From NCBI GenBank assembly GCA_036172665.1, contig CM069877.1, positions 12,792,501 through 12,856,500 of the forward strand: 64,000 bases of DNA, written 5' to 3'. This DNA comes from Prosopocoilus inquinatus. Its lineage: Eukaryota; Arthropoda; Insecta; Coleoptera; Lucanidae. How positions within the stretch are numbered: the first letter of the stretch is position 1; the number at the start of each line of letters is the position of its first letter. The position numbers were made by a program, and so were the translations under genes. Under the pieces are notes generated by a model. The model made no database searches. It was given only the letters and a program-made list of their open reading frames with translations, and was not told the origin of the DNA. Positions 11,401-23,400 of this stretch are shown here, one piece after another.

Positions 11401-14400
11401 GCATTAATGTGTTGGCAACATGCGACAGTAAAGAATGTTTTACAAGTGTTGATGAATTGTGGCCGGGATCAGTTCATGATGCAGGAATTTGGAGAAATTC
11501 TGATGTGTACAATGTTATAAAACAGAACGGAGCACTAGCACATCTTTTAGGTGATCAAGGTTTCGGATTAGCGCCTTGGTTAATGACACCCTTCAGGACT
11601 CCTGCAACAGAGCAGCAACGATTATATAACAGATTACACGCTAAAGAACGAATAATTATTGAAAGATGTTTTGGTCAAGTAAAGCAGCGATTTCCTATAT
11701 TACAAAATAAAATCAGAGTTCCCACACAGAAAGTTCCTACTATAATCGTGTGTTGCTTTGCTTTGCATAATGCGGCAAAACGACTTAACGATGAAGATTT
11801 CGAACTAGAAAATGCTATGCCAGAAGAAATCGAAGAAGAAGAACCTGGTGTTACCGTACGCGGACAGGTCAGACAGAATGAAATTGTCAACGCTATTTAT
11901 CAGTTACACTAGGTAAGTACTTTCTAAATTATGTTCAAAACAGTATTCACAATTGTTCACAACATTATTTGCAAGAAATACTTTTTGTAACAATTTATTT
12001 CTAATAATAAGTAATTTTAGTCTTCGCGTTTTTCAATCAAGTTTCGGCATGCACACTGTATAAAAATAACAAAAAGGAAATGTATTTCTTAAATTTAAGT
12101 AATTAACAAAATTCTAAATAGCAAAAACTAAATTAGAACGACTAATGCTGAAATAACTAAACGGAAAAATATTACAAAACAGTATAATTGGAATCTCCTT
12201 CTTGCACAACTTCAGTTTCAGAAGTAGTTTTTTCTTCTTCAAACGAAGTACTTGAAGTTGTTCCAGAAGAACAAGACGTTGCAATTCAGGAGTCGAAAGT
12301 GTAATAGTTTCAGATGTTTTCCAGTCAGAGAGATTGCTTTTTATTTTTTTGACATTGATTTTCTGTGTTTCAGGATTCTTCCGTTTAACAGCAATATCAA
12401 GCTCAGTGTTAGTCCAATCAACTTCATTTTCAGATGGCGGAATTTCTGAATTACCTGATGTGCAAGATGTACTTGCGCCAATGGAAACCGCAACTTTCGA
12501 AACAAGAAAAATATTACTTTAGAATTGTAATATTTTAATATTTTTATTTTAACTGCTTAAAAAAAGTTAATAAACATAAAGAAACTGTTCAACTTTTTAC
12601 TCAAAGGATAAAATTGACAGTTTATCTTTTATTTTTGTTATTGTTAGATTTGACTCTCCCATTAGTATTTCATATAACTGCTTCTGCCAACCCGGATTAT
12701 TTTCTTATTTCCGGTCTGTTTCATGTCTGTCTTCTTTTTTAAACGAGATTTCATATTATTTATTTTCTTTAAAATTTGGCTTTCTTTCAGGTCCTTACCA
12801 AATTTCTTCAGCATTTCTTTTCTAATACTCGTTAAAGCCTTACTTTTCTCTTCTCTCACTGACGGTGTTTGCGATTTTGATATTTGTGATTACTTATAAT
12901 ATTGACAAAAATCTCGTCAAATATGCCGTCCTGTACTTCTTCAAATTGTTCGCCGTATTCCGACATATTTATGCAGCAGTAATATAACAAAACGTGCCAA
13001 TACGTTTGTAAGATCACTGCACATCAGTAATACTTAGAGCGCTTCTAGGCAAAATGAAAGAATACAAAACTTGTCAAATCTTGCAAAATTTAAAGTATAA
13101 ACTCAGATCACTAGAGCATCTACTAATTTTGTGAGAATATACTCTAACTGTTTTTATTCTTAAAACTTAAAGTTTATACTACCTTAAAATACTTGTACTC
13201 AGAGTTTATATTTATCAGAATATTCTCAATTTTATTCATATCACCCAAAGGGTACGGGAAATGTATCAACTGTGACAAATTACAAGGGCAACGTGAAAAT
13301 GATTGAACTGGAAAATGCGTTATATGTTCCAGACTTGCGCGCGAATCTTATTTCAGTGGGAAAAGTAACAGACAAAGGACATAAAGTCATTTTTGATAAA
13401 CAGAAAGCTGAAGGGGAAGATGTGCCGGACTCCTTTTCCTAAGAAATCCCAGAGGAGAACGGATTTGGGTGATCTCATACATTCGGATATCTGTGGTCCG
13501 ATGCGTGTCGCTTCGCTAGGGAAGAAGTTATATTTTGTCACCTTCATAGATGACTTCTCAGGTTGGTGTGAAATGAAATTTATTCAACGAAAAGATCAGG
13601 TATTAGAAGAATTTGATCACTTTAGAAGTTTTGTATACACCCAAAAGGAAAAGAAAATTAAACAACTCCAGTCGGATAATGGGAAGGAATAAGTAAATAA
13701 AAATGTTGATGATTTATTGAAAAGGCATGGTATAACACGCCGGTTGACAGCTCCTTATAATCCAAATCAAAATGGTGTGGCTGAAAGACGCAATAGAACA
13801 CTGATGGACACGGCAAGATGTCTCTTGATCCAGTCCGGGTTGCCTCCATTCTTGTGGGCAGAGGCAGTAAATACATCTAATTTCATACGCAACAGGACTC
13901 CTTCGAGTAAACTCAACGGGAGAACTCCATACGAGAGTTGGTTCGGAAAAATACCGGATGTATCCAACTTCAAACGTTTTGGTTGTGAAGTTTTCATCAA
14001 GGACCGAACACCTAATAAAAGTAAATTAGAATCACGCAACAAGAAAGGCATTTTTGTTGGCTATAGCTCAGAATCTAAAGCCTACAGAATCTGGTTAACA
14101 AAAGAAAGAAGAGTTGAAATTTCGAGGGATGTGAAATTTTTAGAAAAATCTTCAAGCCATTCCACGGAGAAATATGAAGACTTCTTTCTGTTCGGACAAA
14201 AATTATCCTCAAGAATTGTCCAGCTTGCCGGATACAGAAACAAAATCTTCAGAAAAACCGTTCATTGAAATTGACATTAATCGCAGTGAAAAATTAGAAA
14301 ACATCAATGAAATTACTGATGACGAAATCGAAAGCCACCGAGAAGAGAGTTTCGTTCCCTTAGATGAACCGGCGATTCCTATCAAAAGAAAAGTTGGTAG

Positions 14401-17400
14401 GCCAAGGAAAATATATTCTGGACTCCGAGGAAGACCTCGCAAGGTTTATGGAGTACAAAATCAAATCGGCAAGGAACAGGCTGATTTTGCATCAACGACT
14501 GAGGTTCCTGTTACTAGAGCACTCTCGAGTCCTGAATCCGATGAATGGATGGAAGCAATGCAAGCGAAATAGAATCGATCCTCAAAAATGATACTTGGGA
14601 GCTGGTACAACGTCAAGAAGCACAAGATATAATTGGTAGCCGTTTTGTACTACGTAATAAGTACGGTACAAATGGCGTGTTAGAGAAAAGGAAGGCAAAA
14701 ACTGTAGCAAAGGGTTACGCTCAACAATACGGAAAAGATTTTCACGAAACTTTTGCCCCTGTTGCACGTTTAAGCTCTGTTAGATTGGCTATTGCATTAG
14801 TAGCACAGAATAAAATGAATATTCGCTAATATGATATTGCAACGGCGTATCTAAATGGTGAGTTAAATGAAACGGTCTTTATGGAATTACCTGATTGTAC
14901 AGATAAAGTTCTGAGACGTTTAATAGAAGAAAAGAAAAGCGATCCTCAAATCATTAAGAAAGCAAAGATGATGTTGAAGGAATTGAAAGGTGGTGGTGAC
15001 AAGGTATGTCAACTGAAGAAGGCCTTGTACGGATTGAAACAGGCAGGCCGTGCCTGGAACAATCGTCTGGACAAGGAGTTACGTATTCTCGGCGCAAACT
15101 CTACGAAAGGTGATCCCTGCGTATATTTAAGAAACAAAGGACACGAACTAATGGTCATTGTTATATATGTCGATGACATTCTAGTGACGTGTAGAAATCT
15201 TAAAGACATAGAAGACTTTGGAGCCAAATTATCTTAAAGTTTTCGAAGTTAAAGATCTGGGTGAAATGATATGGGTATCGATTTCAAGAGGAGCGACGAA
15301 GGCATCGGCATGAATCAGGCAACTTATATTAGGGAAATTCTTCAAAGATTCGGAATGTCAAATTGCAATCCAGTGTCCACACCCCTTGATGTTGGCATAA
15401 AATTCACCAAGGGAGAACCATGGTCGATCTCAGAAGGTAAGAAACCACCTTACCGTGAACTAACAGGTTGTTTGCTGTATCTTTCAGTTGCAACACGACC
15501 GGACATAGCTCATGCTGCAAGTTCATTAGGTCAATTTAATGATTGTTTCAACCAGACTCACTGGAACGCAGCAAAGCGGGTGTTATGTTATCTGAAGGGT
15601 ACTATGGATCTGGGAATTATGTACAAATATGGTGAAAGATCTTTCACAGGTCATGTGGATGCTGACTGGGCCGGATCTATTGATGATAGACGTTCTTTTA
15701 CTGGTTATTCATTTCATATGAATGGTGGAGCAGTTGTTTGGGATTCCAGAAAACAGCGCACCGTTACTCTATCGACAACCGAGGAGGAGTACATGGCTTT
15801 GAGTAATGCTGTCAAGGAAGCCATATATCTAAGCCGTTTCTTAGAAGAACTAGGAATAAAGAACGTAAAAACAATTACCATAAAGAATGATAATTTCAGT
15901 ACACTAAAACTGGTAACTAATCCAGTTTTTCATGCGCGAACTAAACATATAGATATTCGCCATCATTTTGTGCGCGAAACAGTGGAATCAGGACAAGTGA
16001 TTTTAGAACATATAGCGAGTGATGAAATGCCAGCTGATGTATTAACAAAACCTCTGACGAAACCGAAACACGAACGATGTGCAAATTTATTGGGCTTGAG
16101 AAAACTGCTAATTTGAAAATCCTGTGGTTGCCTCGAGGGGAAGTGTTAAATAAAAAGACTGTAAATATGCGACACAAGCATGATCAAGTTAGCAGTGTTG
16201 TTGTTTACTGTCAACGTATAAGTTTTGCAATTTTATGTTCACTTATTATCATTAAAGAAGTTATTTCTCTTCTACTGGCTACTTCTGCGTTCAACAAAAA
16301 TTAATTATACAAATCACCTTATTTTTAATAAACAACAACCAAAATGTATTGCTCGCGACGGTTCTTAGTGTATACATTCATCGTCTATTACGGAATATAC
16401 GAGTTCCAAAAAGTAATAAGTGTGCATTCATTGTTCGAGCATGGCAACGCCCTAAATATAATAATTACCGAATAAACCAACGTCATGTCGATGTCGAAGA
16501 AATCAAAGGCGGTGAATTTGAACCTCCAATGGGCGATTTGTTCTCCAAAAAAGCAAACCTGCAAGAACAAAAATCGGCGATGTCTTTTTTTAAATTTCTT
16601 GGAATATTTCATTACCTCAGTGGAAACCGAGTCGTCCAGGATTTCCTTCTTGTAGATGATTTTATGGGTGCCGTTTGCCTGAAAATTAATTCACAAAATT
16701 TAGCCAAAAATAAAAGACAAATAAAAAAAGAAATCTAAATTTACGTACTTGAATTAACTCTACTTTGTTTTTTTTTTTTTTTTTTAATGGAGGAGTACTT
16801 TGAAATATTGGCGCTAAAAACGAGCTTTGTCATTGGTCAAACGAGTTTTGTCACTGGTCAATTCCGGCCAGCTACGAACTTACTGACAATGCTCGTTTTA
16901 GCGCCAAAATTCAAAGTCCTCCTCCGAATTAAAAAAAAAAAACAGATTAGCGCTCAATTTACTCACTGATCAAAAGTGTGAAGGAGACCGACTGCGTTTC
17001 ACTGTGTGTAAGAGAGGATAAAGCAATATTTAACTTTGCAATGATTAGAATTTCAAAGTTTCACGCTCAAAATAAAAATCAAGGCATGACAGGTATTATC
17101 GAAACCGCGACATCTTTTGACCAAAAGCGAAAACAACTTTATCCAAATTTCCCGTTGCGGTATTTCTTTCTTCCGCTGACTTTCTCAGCAATATGCTTAT
17201 GCCTTTTAACCTCGCAGCGACGTTAATTTCAAAATTAAATAGAAAATCTACAATTAAGCTGTGAAGATTGAATCATCGGGAGCGCCATCTCTTGATCAAT
17301 AATTAATGTTATTTTTTGTAACTTGAAGTGGTATGTTATCGCGTTAACGTTGAATCCTCTCAATAAATTTCACTTCTGCTTTTTTTTTATTTAATTTTTT

Positions 17401-20400
17401 CTATTTAATTAAAATTTAAAATTAAATCATCATACAGTCATATTTTCTAAAAGTAAAAATTCCTCTAATCGAACGTCAGAAACACGATTTCGTCTTGATA
17501 CTCTACTCTTCTTTTTTTTTTTTTAATTAAATTGAAAACAGCAATAGAAAGACAGCAATCATTCAGAGCGCCATCTCTTGGCCAAAAGAAAAAAAAAACT
17601 ATTTTAATCGAATAATATTTCATGGCTAAGTACTCAGCTTCAGCTTTGTCTTCTGTCATTGTCTTTAAAAAAATTGAGTATTTTTTAACAACTAATTGTT
17701 TTCAACGGAAATAAAAAGAACAGATAAAATAGCGACATCTTACTATCGCTTTTTGACCTGACATTGCAGTAGGATAGACAAATTGAAGCGGGATTTGCTC
17801 CTAATAAGTCCCCCATGCAAGGCGGCCATGCTTGCTGTCAAAGCATAATGAAAGATTTTAGAAAAATTTTGTGCAAATCGTTTTTGATTGCAGTGAAAAC
17901 CTCGAGCAGCCTCTGGACAGCTGTTTCAGCCCTGCTTGGGGCTTCTTCAGCAGAGACGTAGCTCGACATTCCCACTGCAAACAAAAACGACTTGTCCAAT
18001 TTATTCGCAATTTGCAATTTGCAATTGCATGGGGGACTTATTAGGAGCAAATCCCGCTTCAATTTGTCTATCCTACTGCAATGTCAGGTCAAAAAGCGAT
18101 AGTAAGATGTCGCTATTTTATTTGTTCATCATTCTTACATCGCAATTGCGAATAAATTGGGCAAGTCGTTTTTGGTCTGCAGTGGGAATGTCGTGCTACG
18201 TTTCTGCTGACGAAGCCCCAAGCAGGGCTGAAACAGCTGTCCAGAGGCTGCTCGAGGTTTTCACTGCAATCAAAAACGATTTGCATAAAATTTTTCTGGA
18301 AATAAAAAGGTTTTCAAAGAGGGCGCTGTCACTCCATAATATAAAAGTAAATATAATAATCAGTGGCGGCTCGTCGCTGCCCACCTTGCCCATCCTCTCC
18401 TATGAAGTTGCACGTTCCACACAATACACGTACTCTAGAAATGAGAGTAAATAAGCAATCTACAAATACCAGTTTATTGCTGCTTGCAACCGTTGGGTGG
18501 CGCTGACTGAAATCGGAAGGTAAGGTAGAAGGAGGGCATCCCACTGGATCCCACATTTCAAATTTCAAAAACGTCAAATTGACGCATAAAATTTAGTTTA
18601 GTAAAGGAAAAGTTGCATCAATGCACGCGATGATTCTAGCAGCAAGACATCGTTTTCCTAAAAATGAACCAGACATTTTTAAAAAAGTGGTTGAATAGTT
18701 GTGTTTTGAAAGACAAATCGCCCGAGTACATATACAAAACGTATTATGTGTGCAACAGACATTTTGAAGAAAAGGATATCGTACCTGGAACAAGAGGATT
18801 AAAAAAAAAATGCTGTGCCAACTTTATTTTTAAATAGTAAGTGGTAAATGGTTACATGTTTCAATCATTAAACATACACTTTTCTCAGATGAGAATGATC
18901 AGCACAATAGCAATAGAGAAGAAAATATTACTTCAGTGATTCCAATAACTTCTGTTGTATCAACTAGAGAAATGCTTCTGCAACATTCCATGTCAACAGA
19001 ACCTGATGCGGAAGGTGGTAAAATTTACATTAATCTCCAAATTGCACACACAAAAATTTTTGTGATTCATTTAAAAAAAGTACATGATGTTCCTTGTATG
19101 CTCAAAGCAAGAACAAATTTGTTTATATACTGTGATTTAAAAATGTATCCCAATGGGTAAATAGAACATCGAAAACTAATAATTCGAGAAATTCTATAAA
19201 TTCTCTTCCAAAAATAGATAAAGGGGAGTTATAAGCCCTGAAAGAGAAGTGGAAAATATTGTTTTTTTGCCAATATCTTTTGGATCATTTAAATTATCAA
19301 ACTAATATATTAAACTTAGGTATTAGGCACCTAACTGCGCATTATCGATATATTTATCACATCCTCCCTTCTTTTTGAGGGGTATTTTGCACAGGTAGCT
19401 TTCAGTATTTTATCCCTAACTTTTTATTTTCTACATATTTTTTTAATTTTTTTTAGATATCATGGCAATAAAAATTATTATTAAATGTGCTGTCTACTTT
19501 TGGGTTAAACGAGTAAACTTAATTTCCAAGGGACAAGATGAGAAATTTGTTTTATTTTTAAATCGTGATGTAGATACGCGTTTCATAGACCCTGTTAAAT
19601 TTGCGGCCCACAAAAAGCTTTTAAGCACAAAATCGCGTATGATTGCAGTTCGACGTAAATAAACAGTTACAAGATAAGTTTACCTAGTTTAATTATTATT
19701 ATTATTTTTATAAAATTTTACATAATATTAAGGCTAGTTTACATTATCTGATTTTGCATTCAATTTTCAGTTTCGAGTAGCTCAAACGTGATATTTTTGC
19801 CTTACACTACGATTTTCTATTCGAGACAAACTCGAATATAAAATTGAACAGAACAATCAAATACAAAAATCGAAAAATGTGAACTAGCCTTTAGTTATGA
19901 CGACCTTATATTATACATTACTAAAAATAAAACATTTAGCTGGGTATCACTTAGTTTTATTGTTGTCAATTTGTTAATATTCATAAGGTCTGTTTGTTTG
20001 CTGCACTTGCACTAGTGCACACTCAGAGTATCTTCATTTCATTATAATGTATGACATGATGTAAGAAATATTGTCTATGGTTTAACAGATTAAAAATTAG
20101 TCCCTTTAACGTATAGAAATAGAAAAGGTAAATGGGACGTTTAATTTTAAGTCTCCGTTAAAGCGTTGATAATACTTTTCAATACGGTTCATACTGCTAA
20201 ATTTCATTTCATATTTTAAAGTAGGCGCGCCTACAAGCTTAGTTCTGCTTGCATCCACTAGCGCCGCTAGTGTCAACTGTATTTCAGCGTCATTCACGGC
20301 AGTTTCATTTCTAGAGTGCGTTTTCTGTGCACGTTCCAGTTCCTCGTCTGGGGAAAACCCAAAAAAACAAACTTGCTTGGAAAATTATACCCACTTTCCC

Positions 20401-23400
20401 TTTTGCAGTTGTTGTCGATTCGTCGATTGTTTTTTTAGTGAAAGGCATTGGAAAGCTGAGAAAAAGCTCTGTAAATCCCCAGCTTAAATTTAATTCAAAA
20501 ATTACAAGCGCGATCGCGAAGGGAGGGAGAGACGTTCATTTAATTGAACAAATAATAAAATAAACGCGTCGCTTTTGAATTTTGATTGTATCTCGAGAAC
20601 GCGTTCGTCGATTGTTTTTTGGTAAAAGGCGTTGGAAAGCTGAGAAATGGCTCTGTAAATTCCGTGCTTAAATTGAATTCGGGAATTACAAGTGCAATCG
20701 CGAGAGGAGGGAGAGACGTCCAGTTAATTGAACAAATAAAAAAGGCGTCGCTTTTGAATTTTGATTGTAACTCAAGAACGCGTTCTTCGATTGTTTTTTG
20801 GTCCAAGACGTTGGAAAGCTGAGAAAAAGCTCAGTAAATTCCGTGCTTAAATTGAATTCGAGAATTACAAGTGCAATTGCGAGGGGAGGGAGAGACGCTC
20901 AGTTAATTGAATAAATATGCGTTGTTTTTTTGGTAAAAGGCGTTGGAAAGCCGAGAAAAAACTCTATAAATCCCCAGCTTAAATTGAAATCAAAAATTAC
21001 AAGCGCGATCGTGAAGGGAGGGAGAGACGTCCAGTTAATCGAACAAATAAAAACGCGTCGCTTTTGAATTTTGACTGTAACCCAAGAACGCGTTCGTCGA
21101 TTGTTTTTTGGTAAAAGACGTTGGAAAGCTGAGAAAAAGTTCTGTAAATTCCCCACTTAAATTGAATTCGAAAATTACAAGTGCAATGGCGAGAGGGGGG
21201 GAGAAACGTTCAGTTAATTGAGCAAATATGCGTTGCTTTTGAATTTTGATTGTATCCCGAGAATGCGTTCGTCGATTGTTTTTTGGTAAAAGGCGTTGGA
21301 AAGCCGAGAAAAAGCTCTGTAAATCCCCAGCTTAAATTTAATTAAAAAATTACAAGCGCGATCGCGAAGGGAGGGAGAGACGTTCTTTTAATTGAACAAA
21401 TAAAAAACGCGTCGCTTTTGAATTTTGACTGTAACCCAAGAATGCGTTCGTCGATTGTTTTTTTTGTGAAAGGCATCGGAAAGCTGAGAAAAAGCTCTGT
21501 AAATCCCCCACTTAAATTGAATTCGAAAATTACAAGTGCAATCGCGAGAGGGGGGGAGAGGCGTTCAGTTAATTGAGCAAATATGCGTTGCTTTTGAATT
21601 TTGATTGTATCTCGAGAACGCGTTCGTCGATTGTTTTTTGGTAAAAGACGTTGGAAAGCTGAGAAAAAGCTCTGTAAATCCCAAACTTAAATTGAATTAG
21701 AAAATTACAAGTGCAATCGCGAGAGGGGGGGAGAGACGTTCAGTTAATTGAGCAAATATGCGTTGCTTTTGAATTTTGATTGTATCTCGAGAACGCGTTC
21801 GTCGATTGTTTTTGGTAAAAGGCGTTGGAAAGCCGAGAAAAAGCTCTATAAATCCCCTGCTTAAATTTAATTCAAAAATCACAAGTGCGATCGCGAGAGG
21901 AGGGAGAGACGTTCATTTAATTGAGCAAATAAAAAACCGTCGCTTTTGAATTTTGATTGTTACTCAAGAACGCGTTCGTCGATTGTTTTTTGGTAAAAGA
22001 CGTTGGAAAGCTGAGAAAAAGCTCTGTAAATCCCCTACTTAAATTGAATTCGAAAATCACAAGTGCAATCGCGAGAGGGGGCGAGAGGCGTTCAGTTAAT
22101 TGAGCAAATATGCGTTGCTTTTGAATTTTTATTGTATCTCGAAAACGCGTTCGTCGATTGTTTTTTGGTAAAAGGCATTGGAAAGCCGAAAAAAATCTCT
22201 GTAAATCCCCCACTTAAATTGAATTCGAAAGTTACAAGTGCAATCGCGAGGGGAGGGAAAGACGTTCAGTTAATTGAACAAATATGCGTTGCTTTTGAAT
22301 TTTGATTGTATCTGAAGAATGCTTCCGTCGATTGTTTTTTGGTAAAAGGCGTTGGAAAGCCGAGAAAAAGCTCTGTAAATCCTCCGCTTAAATTGAAATC
22401 AAAAATTACAAGCGCGATCGTGAAGGGGGGGAGAGACGTCCAGTTAATTGAACAAAAAAAAAACGCGTCGCTTTTGAATTTTGATTGTAACTCAAGAACG
22501 CGTTCGTCGATTGTCTTTTGGTGAAAGGCGTTGGAAAGCTAAGAAAAAGCTCTGTAAATCCCCCACTTAATTTGAATTCAATAATTACAAGCGCGATCGC
22601 GAGAGGAGGGAGAGACGTCCAGTTAATTGAACAAATAAAAAACGCGTCGCTTTTGAATTTTGATTGTAACCCAAGAATGCGTTCGTCGATTGTTTTTTGG
22701 TGAAAGGCATTGGAAAGCTGAGAAAAAGCTCTGTAAATCCCCCGCTTAAATTGAATTCAATAATTACAAGCGCGATCGCGAGAGGAGGGAGAGACGTCCA
22801 GTTAATTGAACAAATAAAAAACGCGTCGCTTTTGAATTTTGACTGTAACCCAAGAATGCGTTCGTCGATTGTTTTTTGGTGAAAGGCATTGGAAAGCTGA
22901 GAAAAAGCTCTGTAAATCCCCCACTTAAATTGAATTAAAAAATTATAAACGCGATCACGAGGGGAGGGAGAGACGTTCATTTAATTGAGCAAATAAGAAA
23001 CGCATTGCTTTTGAATCTTGATTGTAACACAAGAATGCATTGGCCGATTGTTTTTTGGTAAAAGGCGTTGGAAAGCCGAGAAAAAGCTCTGTAAATCCTC
23101 CGCTTAAATTTAATTTAAAAATTACAAGCGCGATCGTGAAGGGAGGGAGAGACGTCCAGTTAAATGAACAAATAAAAACGCGTCGATTTTGAATTTTGAT
23201 TGTGGCTCAAGAACGCGTTCGTCGATTGTTTTTTTTTTTGGTAAAAGGCGTTGGATAGTTGAGAAAAAGCTCGGTAAATCTCACACTTAAATTGAGTTCA
23301 AAAATTACAAGCCCCGAAAAACAAATTTATTTAGAAAATGCACCCACTTTTCCTTTTGCAGTTATTGCCCATCCGTCATCACGAGACGCCACTGATAATA

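Larger units (their letters stand above)
10654..13246 (+). mobile_element. PIF/Harbinger DNA transposon, 2,593 bp, inserted in copia
   Basis: Inverted ends GGGTGATATGAATAAAAT at 10654 and its complement ending at 13246, flanked by AAA on both sides (10651-10653, 13247-13249). The copia reading frame ...STEIK|GTGNVSTV... joins across the element with one AAA removed. It encodes a DDE transposase on the plus strand and a Myb/MADF-like accessory protein on the minus strand, the two-gene layout of this superfamily. Both genes are broken by small lesions. Confidence 0.9.
9274..16296 (+). mobile_element. Copia-type LTR retrotransposon, 7,023 bp with nested insertions
   Basis: Two 153-bp LTRs (9274-9426, 16144-16296) begin TG and end CA and differ at only two positions. 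The flanks are the same 5 bp, AAAAT (9269-9273 and 16297-16301), proving insertion as a unit. Order inside is tRNA-primer site, Gag with zinc knuckle, aspartic protease, integrase, reverse transcriptase, RNase H, polypurine tract, which is the Ty1/copia order (integrase before RT). A 173-bp MITE and a 2.6-kb Harbinger element have landed in it, and several in-frame stops and frameshifts mean it cannot move on its own. It sits in intron 5 of Gr gene B, opposite to the direction of the host gene. Confidence 0.95.
18361..23394 (+). mobile_element. THAP-domain DNA transposon (hAT- or P-like), 5,034 bp, carrying a satellite array
   Basis: Inverted ends CAGTGGCGGCTCGT (18361) and ACGAGACGCCACTG (ending 23394), 13 of 14 matching, are flanked by a perfect 8-bp target duplication ATAATAAT (18353-18360 and 23395-23402). 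Eight-base duplications are made by hAT and P transposases. Inside are a decayed THAP zinc-finger reading frame near the left end, two unrecognised short frames, and about 16 satellite units filling 20420-23330. THAP domains are the DNA-binding domain of P transposase and occur in some hAT-derived proteins; the CAGTGGCGG-type end favours hAT. It lies in intron 3 of Gr gene B. Confidence 0.85.

Noticed and set aside
20326..22980. Multiple 60-130 residue open frames on both strands
   Set aside because: They are translations of the satellite units; the same peptide recurs with each repeat and has no domain.
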